Positions 9,125 through 19,109 of a stretch of 64,000 bases of DNA are shown here, one piece after another. Position 1 is the stretch's first letter. Each line of letters begins with the position of its first letter. The position numbers were made by a program, and so were the translations under genes. The notes under the pieces are model-generated. The model searched no databases. It had not been told where the DNA came from and saw nothing but the letters and a program-made list of their open reading frames with translations. The stretch is from assembly GCF_001766235.1 (NCBI RefSeq), contig NZ_CP015164.1, positions 1,659,501 through 1,723,500 on the forward strand. Direction: 5' to 3'. This DNA is from Acetobacter ascendens (lineage in GTDB: Bacteria; Pseudomonadota; Alphaproteobacteria; Acetobacterales; Acetobacteraceae).

Positions 9125-11056
9125 TCACCCTTTTTTGCGCAAATCTGGCGGTGTTGCTTCGTTTTTCAGGCGGGCAACAGCATCATCCAAGCTCAGAGTC
9201 TCTTGTGCCTGGGTGCCAAGGCGGCGCATGGCAACAGTGCGTTCTTCTGCCTCACGCCGGCCAACAACCAGAATAACCGGAACACGGGCCACGCTGTGCT
9301 CGCGCACTTTGGCGTTGATCTTGTCATTCCGCACATCGGCTTCCACAGCCAGCCCGGCTTCACGCAGAGCAGCAGCTACTTCCTCTGCATAAGGTGCGGC
9401 ATCGCTTACGATGGAGGCCACAACCACCTGCACAGGTGCCAACCAGAGTGGGAAACGCCCTGCGTGCTGTTCGATCAGAATACCAAGGAAGCGTTCGAAA
9501 GAACCCAGAATGGCACGATGCAGCATAACGGGGCGATGCCGCCCGGAGTCTTCACCAATATAGCTGGCATCGAGTCGTTCTGGCAGAACCAGATCAACCT
9601 GCAAGGTGCCGCACTGCCAATCACGCCCAATGGCATCACGCAGCACAAACTCCAGTTTGGGGCCGTAGAATGCGCCTTCACCGGGGTTATGTTCGTATTC
9701 CACCCCAGCCACGGTGCAAGCTTCTTTCAGAGCGTTTTCAGCCTTGTCCCACACTTCATCGCTGCCAGCACGCTGCTCTGGGCGGTCAGCAAACTTTACG
9801 CGCACATGCTCAAAGCCCAGATCCTGATACACATCATGCAGCATCTTTACGAAGCGCACAGTTTCATCTGCAATCTGATCTTCGGTGCAGAAAATATGCG
9901 CATCATCCTGCGTAAAGCCACGCACACGCATCAGGCCATGCAATGCGCCTGAAGGTTCATACCGATGGCATGCACCAAATTCTGCCATACGCAGCGGCAG
10001 TTCCCGATAAGAGCGCAAGCCATGCCGGAAAATCTGCACATGGCAGGGGCAGTTCATGGGCTTGAGCGCAAGAGTTTTGTTCTCGTCCTCAACCGTCGCA
10101 ATGAACATGTGGTGGCGGTATTTATCCCAGTGGCCAGAAGCCTCCCACAAGGCACGGTCAACAAGCTGCGGTGTGCGCACTTCCTGATAACCGTGACGTG
10201 TTTGGGCGCGGCGCATGTAATCCTGCAGCGCCGTATAAAGCCGCCAGCCTTTAGCGTGCCAAAACACCTGCCCCACGGCTTCTTCCTGAAAATGGAACAG
10301 GCCCATTTCCTTACCGATCCGGCGATGATCGCGCTTTTCTGCTTCTTCCAACTGGTGCAGGTGAGCATCCAGCTCCTTCTGATCACGCCACGCCGTGCCG
10401 TACACACGGGTCAGCATGGGGTTACGATGGTCCCCACGCCAATAAGCGCCAGCCACCTTCATCAGTTTGAAAGCATTGCCTACATCCTTGGTGGTACGCA
10501 AATGTGGGCCACGGCATAGATCCAGCCATTCACCCTGCCGATAGATGGAAATTTCTTCATCTTCCGGCAGATCACGAATCAGTTCGGCTTTGAACTTTTC
10601 ACCGCGCTCTTCAAAAAAACGGATCGCATCATCGCGCTTCCAGACTTCACGCACAAAAGGCTCAGCCTTAGCGACAATTTCACGCATCTTGGCTTCAATG
10701 GCCGCAAAGTCTTCCGGGGAGAACGGTTCAGAACGATAGAAATCGTAATAGAAGCCGTTTTCGATGGACGGGCCAATCGTCACCTGAGTGCCGGGGGATA
10801 GCGCCTGCACGGCTTCTGCCAGCACATGGGCAGCATCATGCCGGATAAGTTCCAGAGATTCCGGGTCCTTGCGGGTAATAAACCGCAGGGCGGCATCTTT
10901 GTTGATGGTCTGGCGGATATCGCACAGTTTTCCATCCACTTCCATGGCCAGGGCGGCTTTGGCAAGACCGGGACCGATAGCTTCCGCCACCGTCGTGCCT
11001 GTCACCGGCCCGTCAAAACTACGAACAGAACCGTCAGGCAAGGTAATGGCGGGCAT
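9125..11056 (-). CDS. thrS: Threonine-tRNA ligase
   Basis: Charges tRNA-Thr with threonine in the cytoplasm. All expected parts are present in order: an N-terminal TGS domain ([23 protein letters not shown]), the editing domain with a HDAAH motif near residue 75, the class II catalytic core with zinc-binding [10 protein letters not shown] and [19 protein letters not shown], motif 3 in [15 protein letters not shown], and a C-terminal anticodon-binding domain. At 643 residues it has the normal length. The ATG was chosen over a TTG two codons upstream because GGAG spacing suits it better; the start position may be off by one base. It follows the GT9 gene after 45 bp and precedes infC. Confidence 0.97.
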   Translation of the reverse strand: MPAITLPDGSVRSFDGPVTGTTVAEAIGPGLAKAALAMEVDGKLCDIRQTINKDAALRFITRKDPESLELIRHDAAHVLAEAVQALSPGTQVTIGPSIENGFYYDFYRSEPFSPEDFAAIEAKMREIVAKAEPFVREVWKRDDAIRFFEERGEKFKAELIRDLPEDEEISIYRQGEWLDLCRGPHLRTTKDVGNAFKLMKVAGAYWRGDHRNPMLTRVYGTAWRDQKELDAHLHQLEEAEKRDHRRIGKEMGLFHFQEEAVGQVFWHAKGWRLYTALQDYMRRAQTRHGYQEVRTPQLVDRALWEASGHWDKYRHHMFIATVEDENKTLALKPMNCPCHVQIFRHGLRSYRELPLRMAEFGACHRYEPSGALHGLMRVRGFTQDDAHIFCTEDQIADETVRFVKMLHDVYQDLGFEHVRVKFADRPEQRAGSDEVWDKAENALKEACTVAGVEYEHNPGEGAFYGPKLEFVLRDAIGRDWQCGTLQVDLVLPERLDASYIGEDSGRHRPVMLHRAILGSFERFLGILIEQHAGRFPLWLAPVQVVVASIVSDAAPYAEEVAAALREAGLAVEADVRNDKINAKVREHSVARVPVILVVGRREAEERTVAMRRLGTQAQETLSLDDAVARLKNEATPPDLRKKG

Positions 11057-11101
11057 GGTCAAAGGCTCCAGAAAAGAAAATCAGAAACTGATAGAAGATG
11101 C

Positions 11102-12058
11102 TTAATGACGCCACCAGAGCGCGGCTGCAACCCTTTGCACACAAAGCAATGCAAGATCTCGCACACGTAGCACGCGCACCTGCCCTGCCTGCCACCCTAA
11201 CGGGGCTGTAAGTGCAGGGTTACTATCAGCAGAAAACAGCACAACGCAGCGGCAACCCATAACGGCAGCCAAATGCATGGGGCCTGTATCATTCCCCACA
11301 GCACATTGGGCCCGTGCTGCCAGCCCGGAAAGCTCTGGCAGAGTGGTTTTGCCCATTAGATTTAGGGCTTGTGGGCAATAATCCAGAATATCCTGCGCCA
11401 AAGGCTGCTCGGCTTCATGCCCCACCATTACGGGAAGCAAACCACGACGGGCAATTTCTGCTGCCAGTTCACCATACCGTCTGGCAGGCCAGCGCTTGGC
11501 TGGCCGATGCACGGCTGCCCCGGGCACAATCAGCACATAGGGTTCATCTAGTTTTGGCCCTTTATCACGCAACCATGAAACATCTGGTTGCGGCACATCC
11601 TCAATACCAGCCACACGTAGCTGATCACGCTGGCGAGCACGGGTGTGCATTTCATCCCGCCATGGGTTTAAATGGGCCAGATTACCTTTTCCCACATGCC
11701 CACACCATGATGCAGGCCGACCAGCCAGCACAAAATATCGCGCTGTGCGAGCAGATGTCTGCAAATCATAAACCCAATCATACCTGCGCAACATCTTACG
11801 CAGGGCGCGTATTTGGGGTACATCTGTCCAACGCGGGCGTGTATCCGTAAGCACTTCATCAAACCAAGGTGAAAGCCGGGCCAGCTCAACAAACGGCGCA
11901 GTTGTTAGCAAGGTGATATGTGCAGCAGGATATGCCTGCCGAATGGCCTGAAACGGGCCAAAACTTTGCACGAAATCTCCCAACGCACCCAAACGGATAA
12001 CAAGAACCCGTTGCGGTGTGTGCCCTTGGTTTTTTTCAGAATGAACTAAATTGCTCAT
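11102..12058 (-). CDS. Glycosyltransferase family 9 (heptosyltransferase-like)
   Basis: Probable ADP-heptose or related sugar transferase of the lipopolysaccharide core, acting at the cytoplasmic face of the inner membrane. The fold is visible from the N-terminal block RVLVIRLGALGDFVQS, with the conserved GD that forms the active-site turn. The C-terminal half has VIVPGAAVHRPAKRWPARRY and the donor-site motif AVGNDTGPMHLAAVMGCRCVVLF. The length of 318 residues fits GT9. The ATG overlaps the stop of the upstream TPR gene by 4 bp, so the two are translationally coupled; thrS follows. The acceptor sugar cannot be determined from the sequence. Confidence 0.88.
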   Translation of the reverse strand: MSNLVHSEKNQGHTPQRVLVIRLGALGDFVQSFGPFQAIRQAYPAAHITLLTTAPFVELARLSPWFDEVLTDTRPRWTDVPQIRALRKMLRRYDWVYDLQTSARTARYFVLAGRPASWCGHVGKGNLAHLNPWRDEMHTRARQRDQLRVAGIEDVPQPDVSWLRDKGPKLDEPYVLIVPGAAVHRPAKRWPARRYGELAAEIARRGLLPVMVGHEAEQPLAQDILDYCPQALNLMGKTTLPELSGLAARAQCAVGNDTGPMHLAAVMGCRCVVLFSADSNPALTAPLGWQAGQVRVLRVRDLALLCVQRVAAALWWRH

Positions 12059-12888
12059 GGTGTATCCGGATCTGCGGCCATAACGGCAAGATCCTGCCGA
12101 GCCAGATCTGCTTCATGGCTATCTGGCGCCAGATCAAGCACCCGCTGCCAATCTGCCTGTGCGCCGGTAGCATCTCCTTTGCGTTCACGCACAATGCCGC
12201 GTTCCAGCAAGGCTGCCGGGTTTTCCGGCTCTATTTCCAAAGCATGCGCGACATGCGTGGCAGCCGTATCAAGTTGCCCTACGCGGCGCTCTGCAGATGC
12301 CAGCAGAACATAGGCATCGGCTCCAATATCTGGCTTTTTGGCCACCAGCGCAGAAAGTTCTTTAACCACAACATCGGCCTGATCCTGCGCCAGCAAAGCA
12401 CGGGCACGCAGCAAATGCAGGCGGGTATCATCTTCAAACGCCAGCCCGTAATCTACACTGCTCAAGGCTTTTTCTGGCTGCCCAGCAGAAAGCCAAGCAT
12501 CTGCTGCATCTTCCTCCAACCCAGCGCGAAAGCTGGAAGGTGCGCGCTCTGCGTGTTCTATAGGCTGGTGGGCAAGTTCATCCAGTTCCTGTGCCGCGCT
12601 TTCTTCATCCCCGGCTTCCAGCAATGCCAGAGCGTGACAATGCTTGGCCTCCTGCCCTCCGTTGCCGTGGCGCTCCCAGTCCAGCGCGTAATCTCTGGCG
12701 CCAAATGGATCATCCCTCACCATGGCCATACAGGCTTCGACCGACCATTTCTGCCCATTGACTGGCCCGGATGCAGCCGCAGCATGGCCGCGTGCAGTGG
12801 CCGCCATAACAGGTGCGGAAACAAGCAACGCTGTGCCTGCAACCACGCAGGGAAGATGCCGCCGTGTAGGCACAAAAGAAAACTTCAT
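12055..12888 (-). CDS. Secreted TPR-repeat protein
   Basis: Exported protein with tetratricopeptide repeats, likely a periplasmic scaffold; no enzymatic motif was seen. A signal peptide (MKFSFVPTRRHLPCVVAGTA then a hydrophobic core ending VMAA) precedes about 250 residues of helical repeats; TPR-like units such as AYVLLASAERRVGQLDTAA and PAALLERGIVRERKGDATGA are clear in the C-terminal half. The ATG at 12888 was chosen over an upstream start at 12918 because GGAGGCAGG lies just before it and the signal peptide then begins properly. It is the first gene of the leftward run with GT9, thrS and infC. It faces a divergent glycosyltransferase gene 118 bp away, and both may use that interval as promoters. 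Confidence 0.75.
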   Translation of the reverse strand: MKFSFVPTRRHLPCVVAGTALLVSAPVMAATARGHAAAASGPVNGQKWSVEACMAMVRDDPFGARDYALDWERHGNGGQEAKHCHALALLEAGDEESAAQELDELAHQPIEHAERAPSSFRAGLEEDAADAWLSAGQPEKALSSVDYGLAFEDDTRLHLLRARALLAQDQADVVVKELSALVAKKPDIGADAYVLLASAERRVGQLDTAATHVAHALEIEPENPAALLERGIVRERKGDATGAQADWQRVLDLAPDSHEADLARQDLAVMAADPDTP

Positions 12889-13006
12889 CCTGCCTCCATA
12901 CCAAACAGGTTCATTCACGCACAGGCCGGGAACCTGAAAAGGAAGAACAGTTCTGCCCTACTGATCTTATGGCACAAAATGTGCAAATTGTGATAACACC
13001 CTGTTC

Positions 13007-14236
13007 ATGAGCAGTTTTCTGGCCTCTGCCTCCATTCTGCAAATCCTGCCCGCTCTGGAGCAGGGCGGAGTGGAAAGAGGCACCATAGAAATGGCGCAGG
13101 CCATTACGCAAGCTGGGGGCAAAGCACTTGTCATCAGCTCTGGTGGGCGTATGGAACCTCTGTTGCGGCATAGTGGCGCAGAGCATATTACCCTTCCCGA
13201 TTGTGGCAGCCGAAACCCGTTAAAAATTGCCAAAAACAGCCATTTCCTCAGCAACATCATCCGCCAGCACAATGTGCAGCTTGTTCATGCCCGCTCTCGC
13301 GCACCTGCGTGGGTTGCCAGAATGGCCTGCAAGCGCACACAGACACCTTTTGTCACAACATGGCATGGCGTGCATGCCAACAGCTTTCCCGGCAAACGGC
13401 ATTACAATGCCGTTTTAGCATCTGGTGACCGTGTTATTGCCATTAGCAACCATATCGCCCAGCGCCTTGCGGAAGAATACCATGTAGGACCAGATCGACT
13501 ACGCACTATCCCGCGCGGGGCAGATACCGATCAATTTTCACCTCAAGTGGTGTCCAGCCAGCGTGTGCACCGTTTGGTAGAAGCTTGGGCGCTTCCGGCT
13601 GATGCGCCGGTTATTCTCATGCCCGGCAGGCTGACAGCGTGGAAAGGCCAAAGCCTTGTACTGGATGCGCTGGCACAACTGCTAGACCTTTTACCGGATA
13701 TAAACTGGCACTGCGTGTTTGCTGGTGGTGGCACGCCAGAAGATAAATATGCACAGGAACTTAGTACAAAAGCCGCACAACTGGGCCTGACTGACCGCGT
13801 GCGTTTTGCGGGCCATTGCGATGATATGCCTGCCGCCATGATGCTTGCCAACATGGTGGTTGTGCCCTCCCTCCGCCCAGAACCCTTTGGCCGTGTGGTG
13901 GTGGAGGCTCAGGCAATGTGCTGCCCGGTTATTGTAGCGCATCATGGCGCAGCAGTAGAAACCGTAGCCCACGGCCAAACGGGCTTTAGCTTTACCCCTG
14001 AAAACGCCAATGAACTGGCACAGGCCATTTATGATGTGCTAGCTGCGCCGCCAGAAATTTTGGAAGCTATAGGATACACTGCGCGCCAGATGGTACTGAG
14101 CCATTACAGCACCTTTGCCATGCAACACGCCACACTGGCTGTGTATGACGAACTGCTTGGCACCACTCTGGCAGAACACTTTGCTAGCATTAAAAATGAC
14201 CCTGCCCTCTTTCAGGAACCAACATTTGCGGGATAA
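13007..14236 (+). CDS. Glycosyltransferase family 4
   Basis: Retaining GT-B sugar transferase, probably adding a hexose to lipopolysaccharide or an exopolysaccharide. The N-terminal acceptor domain starts ILQILPALEQGGVERGTIEMA, the Gly-rich loop typical of family 4. The C-terminal donor domain has MPGRLTAWKGQ and the EX7E-like segment EPFGRVVVEAQAMCCPVI. The 409 residues suit the family. No membrane helix is evident, so it is probably cytoplasmic or peripheral. It starts the rightward run with nadK (49 bp on) and the Pro-rich OmpA-like gene, and diverges from the TPR/GT9 run. This pairing suggests a shared envelope-polysaccharide role, but substrates are unknown. Confidence 0.87.
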   Translation: MSSFLASASILQILPALEQGGVERGTIEMAQAITQAGGKALVISSGGRMEPLLRHSGAEHITLPDCGSRNPLKIAKNSHFLSNIIRQHNVQLVHARSRAPAWVARMACKRTQTPFVTTWHGVHANSFPGKRHYNAVLASGDRVIAISNHIAQRLAEEYHVGPDRLRTIPRGADTDQFSPQVVSSQRVHRLVEAWALPADAPVILMPGRLTAWKGQSLVLDALAQLLDLLPDINWHCVFAGGGTPEDKYAQELSTKAAQLGLTDRVRFAGHCDDMPAAMMLANMVVVPSLRPEPFGRVVVEAQAMCCPVIVAHHGAAVETVAHGQTGFSFTPENANELAQAIYDVLAAPPEILEAIGYTARQMVLSHYSTFAMQHATLAVYDELLGTTLAEHFASIKNDPALFQEPTFAG

Positions 14237-14285
14237 GGAAGAAAGACTTTAATTTTCCTGACCTGGAAGGAAGCAGGACACAGGC

Positions 14286-15101
14286 ATGACTGCTACTTCT
14301 CTTACAAACCCGCCCTCAATCTTTATGCGGCCTCCGCAACATCTGGCCTTTATGGCAGCCCCTACAGAAACCGCCCGAGATGAGCTTGACCGGCTGGTAA
14401 CCCGTTATGGCAACTGCCACCCCGGCGAGGCAGACGTTGTGATCTGCTTGGGCGGTGATGGTTTTATGCTGGAAACCCTGCGCGTTATTCTGGAAGCCGG
14501 GTTGACCACCCCAGTTTATGGCATGAACTGTGGATCTGTAGGGTTTCTGATGAACCCTACAGATGAAGAAGATCTGCCCTACAGATTGGCGCATGCACAA
14601 GCTGCAATTATTCACCCCCTGCGTATGAAAGCCGTAACAGCGCACGGTGAAGCGCAGGAAGCACTGGCGCTGAACGATGTTTATCTGTTCCGCCAAACAC
14701 GACAGGCAGCCAAATTACGCATTGATGTGGACAGGCTGGTGCGCATTCCCGAGCTAATTTGTGATGGTGCGTTATTAGCCACGCCAGCCGGTTCCACCGC
14801 CTATAATCTTTCTGCCCACGGGCCAATTGTACCGCTTTCTGGCAATTTGCTTCCACTCACCCCTATCTGCCCATTTCGGCCACGCCGCTGGCGCGGGGCA
14901 CTTCTACCTTCCTCGGCCCATGTCGGCTTTAGTGTTCTGGAGCACGATAAACGCCCGGTTGCAGCCGTTGCCGATTCGATAGAAATTCGAGATGTTGTTT
15001 CTGTGCAGGCGTGGGAAGACCGTGAATTGGCCGTAACCTTGCTGTTTGACCCCGGGCAAACCCTTTCCGAGCGTATTGCGGCGGAACAGTTTTCTGCATG
15101 A
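14286..15101 (+). CDS. nadK: NAD kinase
   Basis: Phosphorylates NAD+ to NADP+ in the cytoplasm. The family landmarks are present in order: [12 protein letters not shown] (the GGDG nucleotide loop, about residues 56-67), [13 protein letters not shown] (NE/D-type substrate loop), ALNDVYLFR, and [25 protein letters not shown] followed by FRPRRWRG. The 271 residues match short alphaproteobacterial NAD kinases. The start ATG follows a GGAAGGAAG-type ribosome site. It lies between the GT4 gene and a Pro-rich secreted protein. The NAD-synthesis genes nadA-nadC are 39 kb away in the window, so there is no operon link. Confidence 0.95.
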   Translation: MTATSLTNPPSIFMRPPQHLAFMAAPTETARDELDRLVTRYGNCHPGEADVVICLGGDGFMLETLRVILEAGLTTPVYGMNCGSVGFLMNPTDEEDLPYRLAHAQAAIIHPLRMKAVTAHGEAQEALALNDVYLFRQTRQAAKLRIDVDRLVRIPELICDGALLATPAGSTAYNLSAHGPIVPLSGNLLPLTPICPFRPRRWRGALLPSSAHVGFSVLEHDKRPVAAVADSIEIRDVVSVQAWEDRELAVTLLFDPGQTLSERIAAEQFSA

Positions 15102-15184
15102 TGCCGCAGTGTGGCCGCTTTCAGGCACCAAAAGCAGGTTGCCTCTGTTCTTCTTCCTCTTTTTCTGGATTAGTCTTCCATTTA

Positions 15185-16087
15185 ATGCAGAACATGTTTC
15201 CTTTCTCTCGCCGCCTTGTCCTTCTGTGTGCCGCAAGTTTACTTGCCACCAGCGCGGTCTCACATGCTCAGATTGTCACCAACAGTCAGGCTCTGGACAG
15301 CTTGGGCGGCGGCGCACCCGTAGCAGCACCCACAACTCCTGCTGCACCTGTGCGTGAAGCAGCTCCACGCCGGACAACAACGCCCGTGCGCACTGAAACG
15401 CGCCGCCGCGTTGTGGAAAAGCCGCAAGCCACCACAACGCAGAAAAAAGAAACATCCAGCGTAAAAAATACGCAGCCGGCTGCAACTGCGCCTAAAAGTG
15501 CACCAGCCCCTAAACCGACAACCACGGTTCCGACCGTACCCGCACCCGTGGCTAAGGCTCCGCCTGCCCCGGCGCAAGAAAGCAAAAGTGCAGCACCTGC
15601 AGTTCAGCCGCACAAACCACCGCCACCGGCAACAATACCCAATGCTCCTCCTCCGCTGCCGCAACTAACTCCGGCACCATCAGACGTGGAAGTTCATCCT
15701 TTCCCCGTGCCTCCGCAGCCCTCTGTGGATCTGAAAGCCCAAGGCGTGGTGACGCCTATTGAAGGCGGTGTGCGCATTACCTTTGCGCCAGAAGCAGCCA
15801 CACTTAACCCAGAAACACATCAGGCCATTCTGGCATTTGGGCAGCGCTTGTCTGACAAACCGCATGAACGCGCCCTGATAGATGCCTACAGCTCTGGCGC
15901 TGTAGATGATCCATCATTGCCACGGCGTATGGCATTGGCACGCGGGTTGGCCGCACGCAGTGTGCTTATGAATGGAGGCACACCCTCCACCCGCATTTAT
16001 GTGCGCGTTATTGGTCTACCCAAACAATCCGCACCCAACACACCGCAAGATTATATTGATATTTATCAATCTGATGTTGAGCCCTGA
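15185..16087 (+). CDS. Secreted Pro/Ala-rich protein with OmpA-like C-terminus
   Basis: Envelope protein of about 300 residues. It has a signal peptide (SRRLVLLCAASLLATSAVSHA), a low-complexity Pro/Ala/Thr/Lys-rich stretch of about 150 residues that could span the periplasm, and a C-terminal domain (from about GVVTPIEGGVRITFAPEAAT) resembling the peptidoglycan-binding OmpA family (AILAFGQRLSD, RMALARGLAARSVLMNGGT). The start is uncertain: ATG 15185 and ATG 15194 both give a signal peptide, and neither has a strong ribosome site. A longer frame from 15098 overlaps nadK and would bury the signal. It probably tethers or organises the envelope; the precise function is unknown. Confidence 0.72.
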   Translation: MQNMFPFSRRLVLLCAASLLATSAVSHAQIVTNSQALDSLGGGAPVAAPTTPAAPVREAAPRRTTTPVRTETRRRVVEKPQATTTQKKETSSVKNTQPAATAPKSAPAPKPTTTVPTVPAPVAKAPPAPAQESKSAAPAVQPHKPPPPATIPNAPPPLPQLTPAPSDVEVHPFPVPPQPSVDLKAQGVVTPIEGGVRITFAPEAATLNPETHQAILAFGQRLSDKPHERALIDAYSSGAVDDPSLPRRMALARGLAARSVLMNGGTPSTRIYVRVIGLPKQSAPNTPQDYIDIYQSDVEP

Positions 16088-16098
16088 GAACGGACTCT

Positions 16099-17589
16099 TC
16101 AGTTCTGCGGCATCTTAAAGGGGTGTGACCATATCAGCAGAATATTGCTGCCTATGGGTATTTCCCTTTGTGCAGGCCCAAACTGCGTTTGCGCCTGCCG
16201 GGCCTGATCTGCACTTTCACATACAATAAAATTGCCGCCTGTTTCATACCATTGCCGCTTGCTGAGGGTATGAAATGCTTTGATGCCTGATGGCATGAAC
16301 TCAATGGGCGCAAGACGTGTCGGAAATGGCAGACTATTGCGGGCAGCGCTCCAATATGGGGCAAAACCCTGCTTAAGCTCCATTTGTTCCAGAGTGCGAT
16401 TTACGGGAAAGTTTTGGTTTGCCGCAGCATATCCCAAAACAGGGTGTGGCAGAATTGTTACCGCATATAAAATACAGCAGGCACCCAACAGCAAACCATA
16501 ACCACGGGACATCTGCACATGCCGAATGACCAGCAAGACAGACAACAAACACGGAAAAACCAGATAGCGGAATGACTGCTCATCCATTGTCAGTTCGCCA
16601 AAAACAAAAGCAGCCAACATAATAACAATGGCAAATACGGATGAGAGATCAAACAGGCTCCATTGCCGGTTTTTGCGCAGCGCATAAAAGCAGCTCCATA
16701 CTGCGCCACCAGCACAAGCCAGATGGAACAGTTCGCGCCCAGACCCTGAAAGCGTTATCGGCTTTCCAAAAAAATCAGCACCAAAATACTGCAAAAAGCC
16801 GGAAAACAGGACGCTCAGATTATAAGAGGCCCGACTTTGTGAGCCAAAAGACGAACTCCACAACCCCGGCACATGGAAGGCCCCATTATGGACCAGCACT
16901 GTCTTAATAACGTGCTCCAGCAGCAAAGCCCCCACCATGCCGCTGGCAAGCCCGAAATATCTTGGAGCACGTTGTTCGAGGCTGCATCCGATAGCCGCCA
17001 GAATAACTGGCAAAGCCAGAGTGTATTTTACCAGATCATCACTGCTTAACAGCAGCGCAACAAACAAAACGGTACCACTCCAGCACGCGCAGGTGCCGAA
17101 CGCACTTTTGGATTGTAGGTATTGAGGCTTCTGCAACCACATCAGCCAGAACAGCAACATGCCCACATAAGCGCCAACATGATAACAAGGCGACAACACC
17201 AGATGGACGGCAAAGGCGCTAGGCACCCCTAACAACACAAGAAGCGGCCACCCCGTATTGCCCTTTGCCAAACCAGCAATATGAAACGCCAATAACATGG
17301 CAATGGCCCACAGCATGGCGGGCACGATGTAATAAAAAGATACATGCCAGCCAAACAGGCCGACCATCACAACATAAGGCAGTATTTCGGTAAAATAGAA
17401 GGATTGGGTAGAAAGGTCCCACCCTTTCAGCAAAACATTGCCGTGCAGAATATCCTGCGCTGCCAGCAAGGTAGAAACACTGTCTGAATTAAAAGGCTGC
17501 GTCATACCCAAAGTAGTATAAAGCAGCGTTAAAGCCACAAACGCCACCATATACCCTGCTACGGTTTGGTATGTTTTGTGTTCAGCCAC
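16099..17589 (-). CDS. Polytopic membrane protein, GT-C-like, function unknown
   Basis: About 496 residues with roughly ten to twelve hydrophobic helices spread over residues 10-400, then a soluble C-terminal tail of about 100 residues ending near IPIGSNILLIWSHPFKM. The arrangement and an early acidic/polar loop (QPFNSDSVSTLLAA) recall membrane glycosyltransferases of the GT-C/ArnT type, but no diagnostic motif was identified, so this is only a suggestion. The GTG at 17589 is favoured because GAGGGA lies 9 nt upstream; an ATG at 17616 abuts the rnhA terminator and has no ribosome site. It converges on the OmpA-like gene. Confidence 0.75.
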   Translation of the reverse strand: MAEHKTYQTVAGYMVAFVALTLLYTTLGMTQPFNSDSVSTLLAAQDILHGNVLLKGWDLSTQSFYFTEILPYVVMVGLFGWHVSFYYIVPAMLWAIAMLLAFHIAGLAKGNTGWPLLVLLGVPSAFAVHLVLSPCYHVGAYVGMLLFWLMWLQKPQYLQSKSAFGTCACWSGTVLFVALLLSSDDLVKYTLALPVILAAIGCSLEQRAPRYFGLASGMVGALLLEHVIKTVLVHNGAFHVPGLWSSSFGSQSRASYNLSVLFSGFLQYFGADFFGKPITLSGSGRELFHLACAGGAVWSCFYALRKNRQWSLFDLSSVFAIVIMLAAFVFGELTMDEQSFRYLVFPCLLSVLLVIRHVQMSRGYGLLLGACCILYAVTILPHPVLGYAAANQNFPVNRTLEQMELKQGFAPYWSAARNSLPFPTRLAPIEFMPSGIKAFHTLSKRQWYETGGNFIVCESADQARQAQTQFGPAQREIPIGSNILLIWSHPFKMPQN

Positions 17590-17616
17590 AGTGATTTTTC
17601 CCTCACAATGCGCCAT

Positions 17617-17643
17617 GAAAAAAACCGGCCTTTCAGCCGGTTT
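17617..17643 (-). terminator. Intrinsic terminator of the ispH-thrB-rnhA run
   Basis: The arms AAACCGGC (17622-17629) and GCCGGTTT (17636-17643) form an 8-bp stem with a 6-nt loop; on the minus strand it is followed by a run of T. It sits 5 bp past the rnhA stop and immediately before the membrane-protein gene. Confidence 0.85.
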
Positions 17644-17647
17644 GTTT

Positions 17648-18148
17648 TTAGCTCTCTAAAAGAGACTGCTCTATTTTTTCCCGGGCTTCTGTTGCCAATT
17701 GGTCCACCCGTTCATTTTCTGGTACACCGGAATGTCCTTTTACCCAGTGCCAAGAAACCTCATGCCTTTTGGCTACGTCCAGCAGCCTGCGCCATAAATC
17801 CATATTGGCAACTGGATCACCCGATGCATTGCGCCAATTCCGCCTTACCCAGCCTGTATGCCACCGGGTAATGCCATTGCGCACATATTCGCTATCTGTA
17901 TGCAGGTTCACCACACAGGGGCGTGTCAGAGCTTCCAGCGCTTCTGCTGCGGCTGTGAGTTCCATACGGTTGTTGGTGGTTTCACGCTCACCGCCAGAAA
18001 GTTCCCGTTCTACGCCTTTGCAGCGTAGCAGAACGCCCCAGCCACCTGGGCCGGGGTTTGGGCGGCATCCGCCATCTGTCCAGATTTCAACCGCCAGAGC
18101 GGGTTGTTCTGTTGCGTTGCTATTTTCAGAATCCGTAGGCATCGGCAC
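17648..18148 (-). CDS. rnhA: Ribonuclease HI
   Basis: Cleaves the RNA strand of RNA:DNA hybrids during replication and R-loop removal. The acidic metal-binding residues are visible in [18 protein letters not shown] (Asp), NNRMELTAA (Glu), [12 protein letters not shown] (Asp) and the later ENERVDQLA (Asp), with the conserved His in VKGHSG just before. The 166 residues match the bacterial type HI. It overlaps the 3' end of thrB by 23 bp and ends at a strong terminator, closing the ispH-thrB-rnhA operon found in many alphaproteobacteria. Confidence 0.96.
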   Translation of the reverse strand: MPMPTDSENSNATEQPALAVEIWTDGGCRPNPGPGGWGVLLRCKGVERELSGGERETTNNRMELTAAAEALEALTRPCVVNLHTDSEYVRNGITRWHTGWVRRNWRNASGDPVANMDLWRRLLDVAKRHEVSWHWVKGHSGVPENERVDQLATEAREKIEQSLLES

Positions 18149-19100
18149 TTTCCGTTTCCAAATGGAAGCGCAGGCGCTTCAGATAATCCATAGGATCTTT
18201 GGGCGTGACCAAGGCATCTGCTGGCGTGTTGATCCAGTCATACAGCCGGGTTAGCAAAAAGCGCATGGCCGCACCTCTGGCCAGAACAGGCATAAGCTTA
18301 CGTTCTGCTGGCTCCAGTGGGCGTATTTCCTCATACCCTTGCATCATGTGCCGGGCAAAGGTGATGTTAAACGCCCCATCCGCCTGAAAACACCATGCGT
18401 TCAAACAGATGGCAATGTCGTAGGCCAGTAAATCCGTGCAGGCGAAATAGAAATCAATCACGCCTGAAACGGCATGATCCAGAAAGAAAACATTATCTGG
18501 AAACATGTCTGCATGAATCTGCCCGCGCGGCAGAAGTGGATTATTCCCCCGTCCCGGCCAGAACGGCAGAATATGCTCAAGCGCATTTTGCAGTTCATCC
18601 CGCAAGCCAGCGCACACATTATCCGCGCCTGCGCCACAGCTTTGCAGCAGCGCAAACCACGCATCTGGCCCCAAACCATTCTGACGTTCCGGCTTATAGG
18701 AACGCCCTGCCACATGTAGTTGTGCCAAAGCGCGCCCAAGCGGGCGGCAGTGTTCCAGCCTAACCACACGCGGCCAAACACCGGGCAAAAATGTGGTAAT
18801 AGCAGCAGGCCTGCCAGCCAGTGTTTTGAGCACATGACCTTGCGAATCAGCCACGGGCTGGGGGCATGTTACCCCCTCACGCGCCAGATGCTGCATCAGC
18901 CCTAAAAACCAGGGCAGATCCTGCGCATTCACCCGTTTTTCGTACAGGGTAAGAATGTAATCTCCATCTGTTGTACGCAGCTGGAAATTACTGTTCTCCA
19001 CCCCTTCGGCAATACCGCGAAACGCAACCAGAGACCCTATGGCGTAATCCTGTAAAAACGCTTCTAGGGCCTCGTTCCCAACGTCCGTATAAACGGCCAT
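18126..19100 (-). CDS. thrB: Homoserine kinase, aminoglycoside-phosphotransferase-like type
   Basis: Phosphorylates L-homoserine to O-phosphohomoserine in threonine synthesis. This is the APH-fold type found in alphaproteobacteria, not the GHMP type of E. coli. It shows an N-terminal lobe ([28 protein letters not shown]) and the catalytic segment [13 protein letters not shown] followed by the metal-binding [11 protein letters not shown]. The length of 324 residues is right. It lies 9 bp downstream of ispH and overlaps rnhA, so the three form one operon. Gene order and sequence agree on this identification. Confidence 0.93.
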   Translation of the reverse strand: MAVYTDVGNEALEAFLQDYAIGSLVAFRGIAEGVENSNFQLRTTDGDYILTLYEKRVNAQDLPWFLGLMQHLAREGVTCPQPVADSQGHVLKTLAGRPAAITTFLPGVWPRVVRLEHCRPLGRALAQLHVAGRSYKPERQNGLGPDAWFALLQSCGAGADNVCAGLRDELQNALEHILPFWPGRGNNPLLPRGQIHADMFPDNVFFLDHAVSGVIDFYFACTDLLAYDIAICLNAWCFQADGAFNITFARHMMQGYEEIRPLEPAERKLMPVLARGAAMRFLLTRLYDWINTPADALVTPKDPMDYLKRLRFHLETESADAYGF

Positions 19101-19109
19101 GCAGCACCT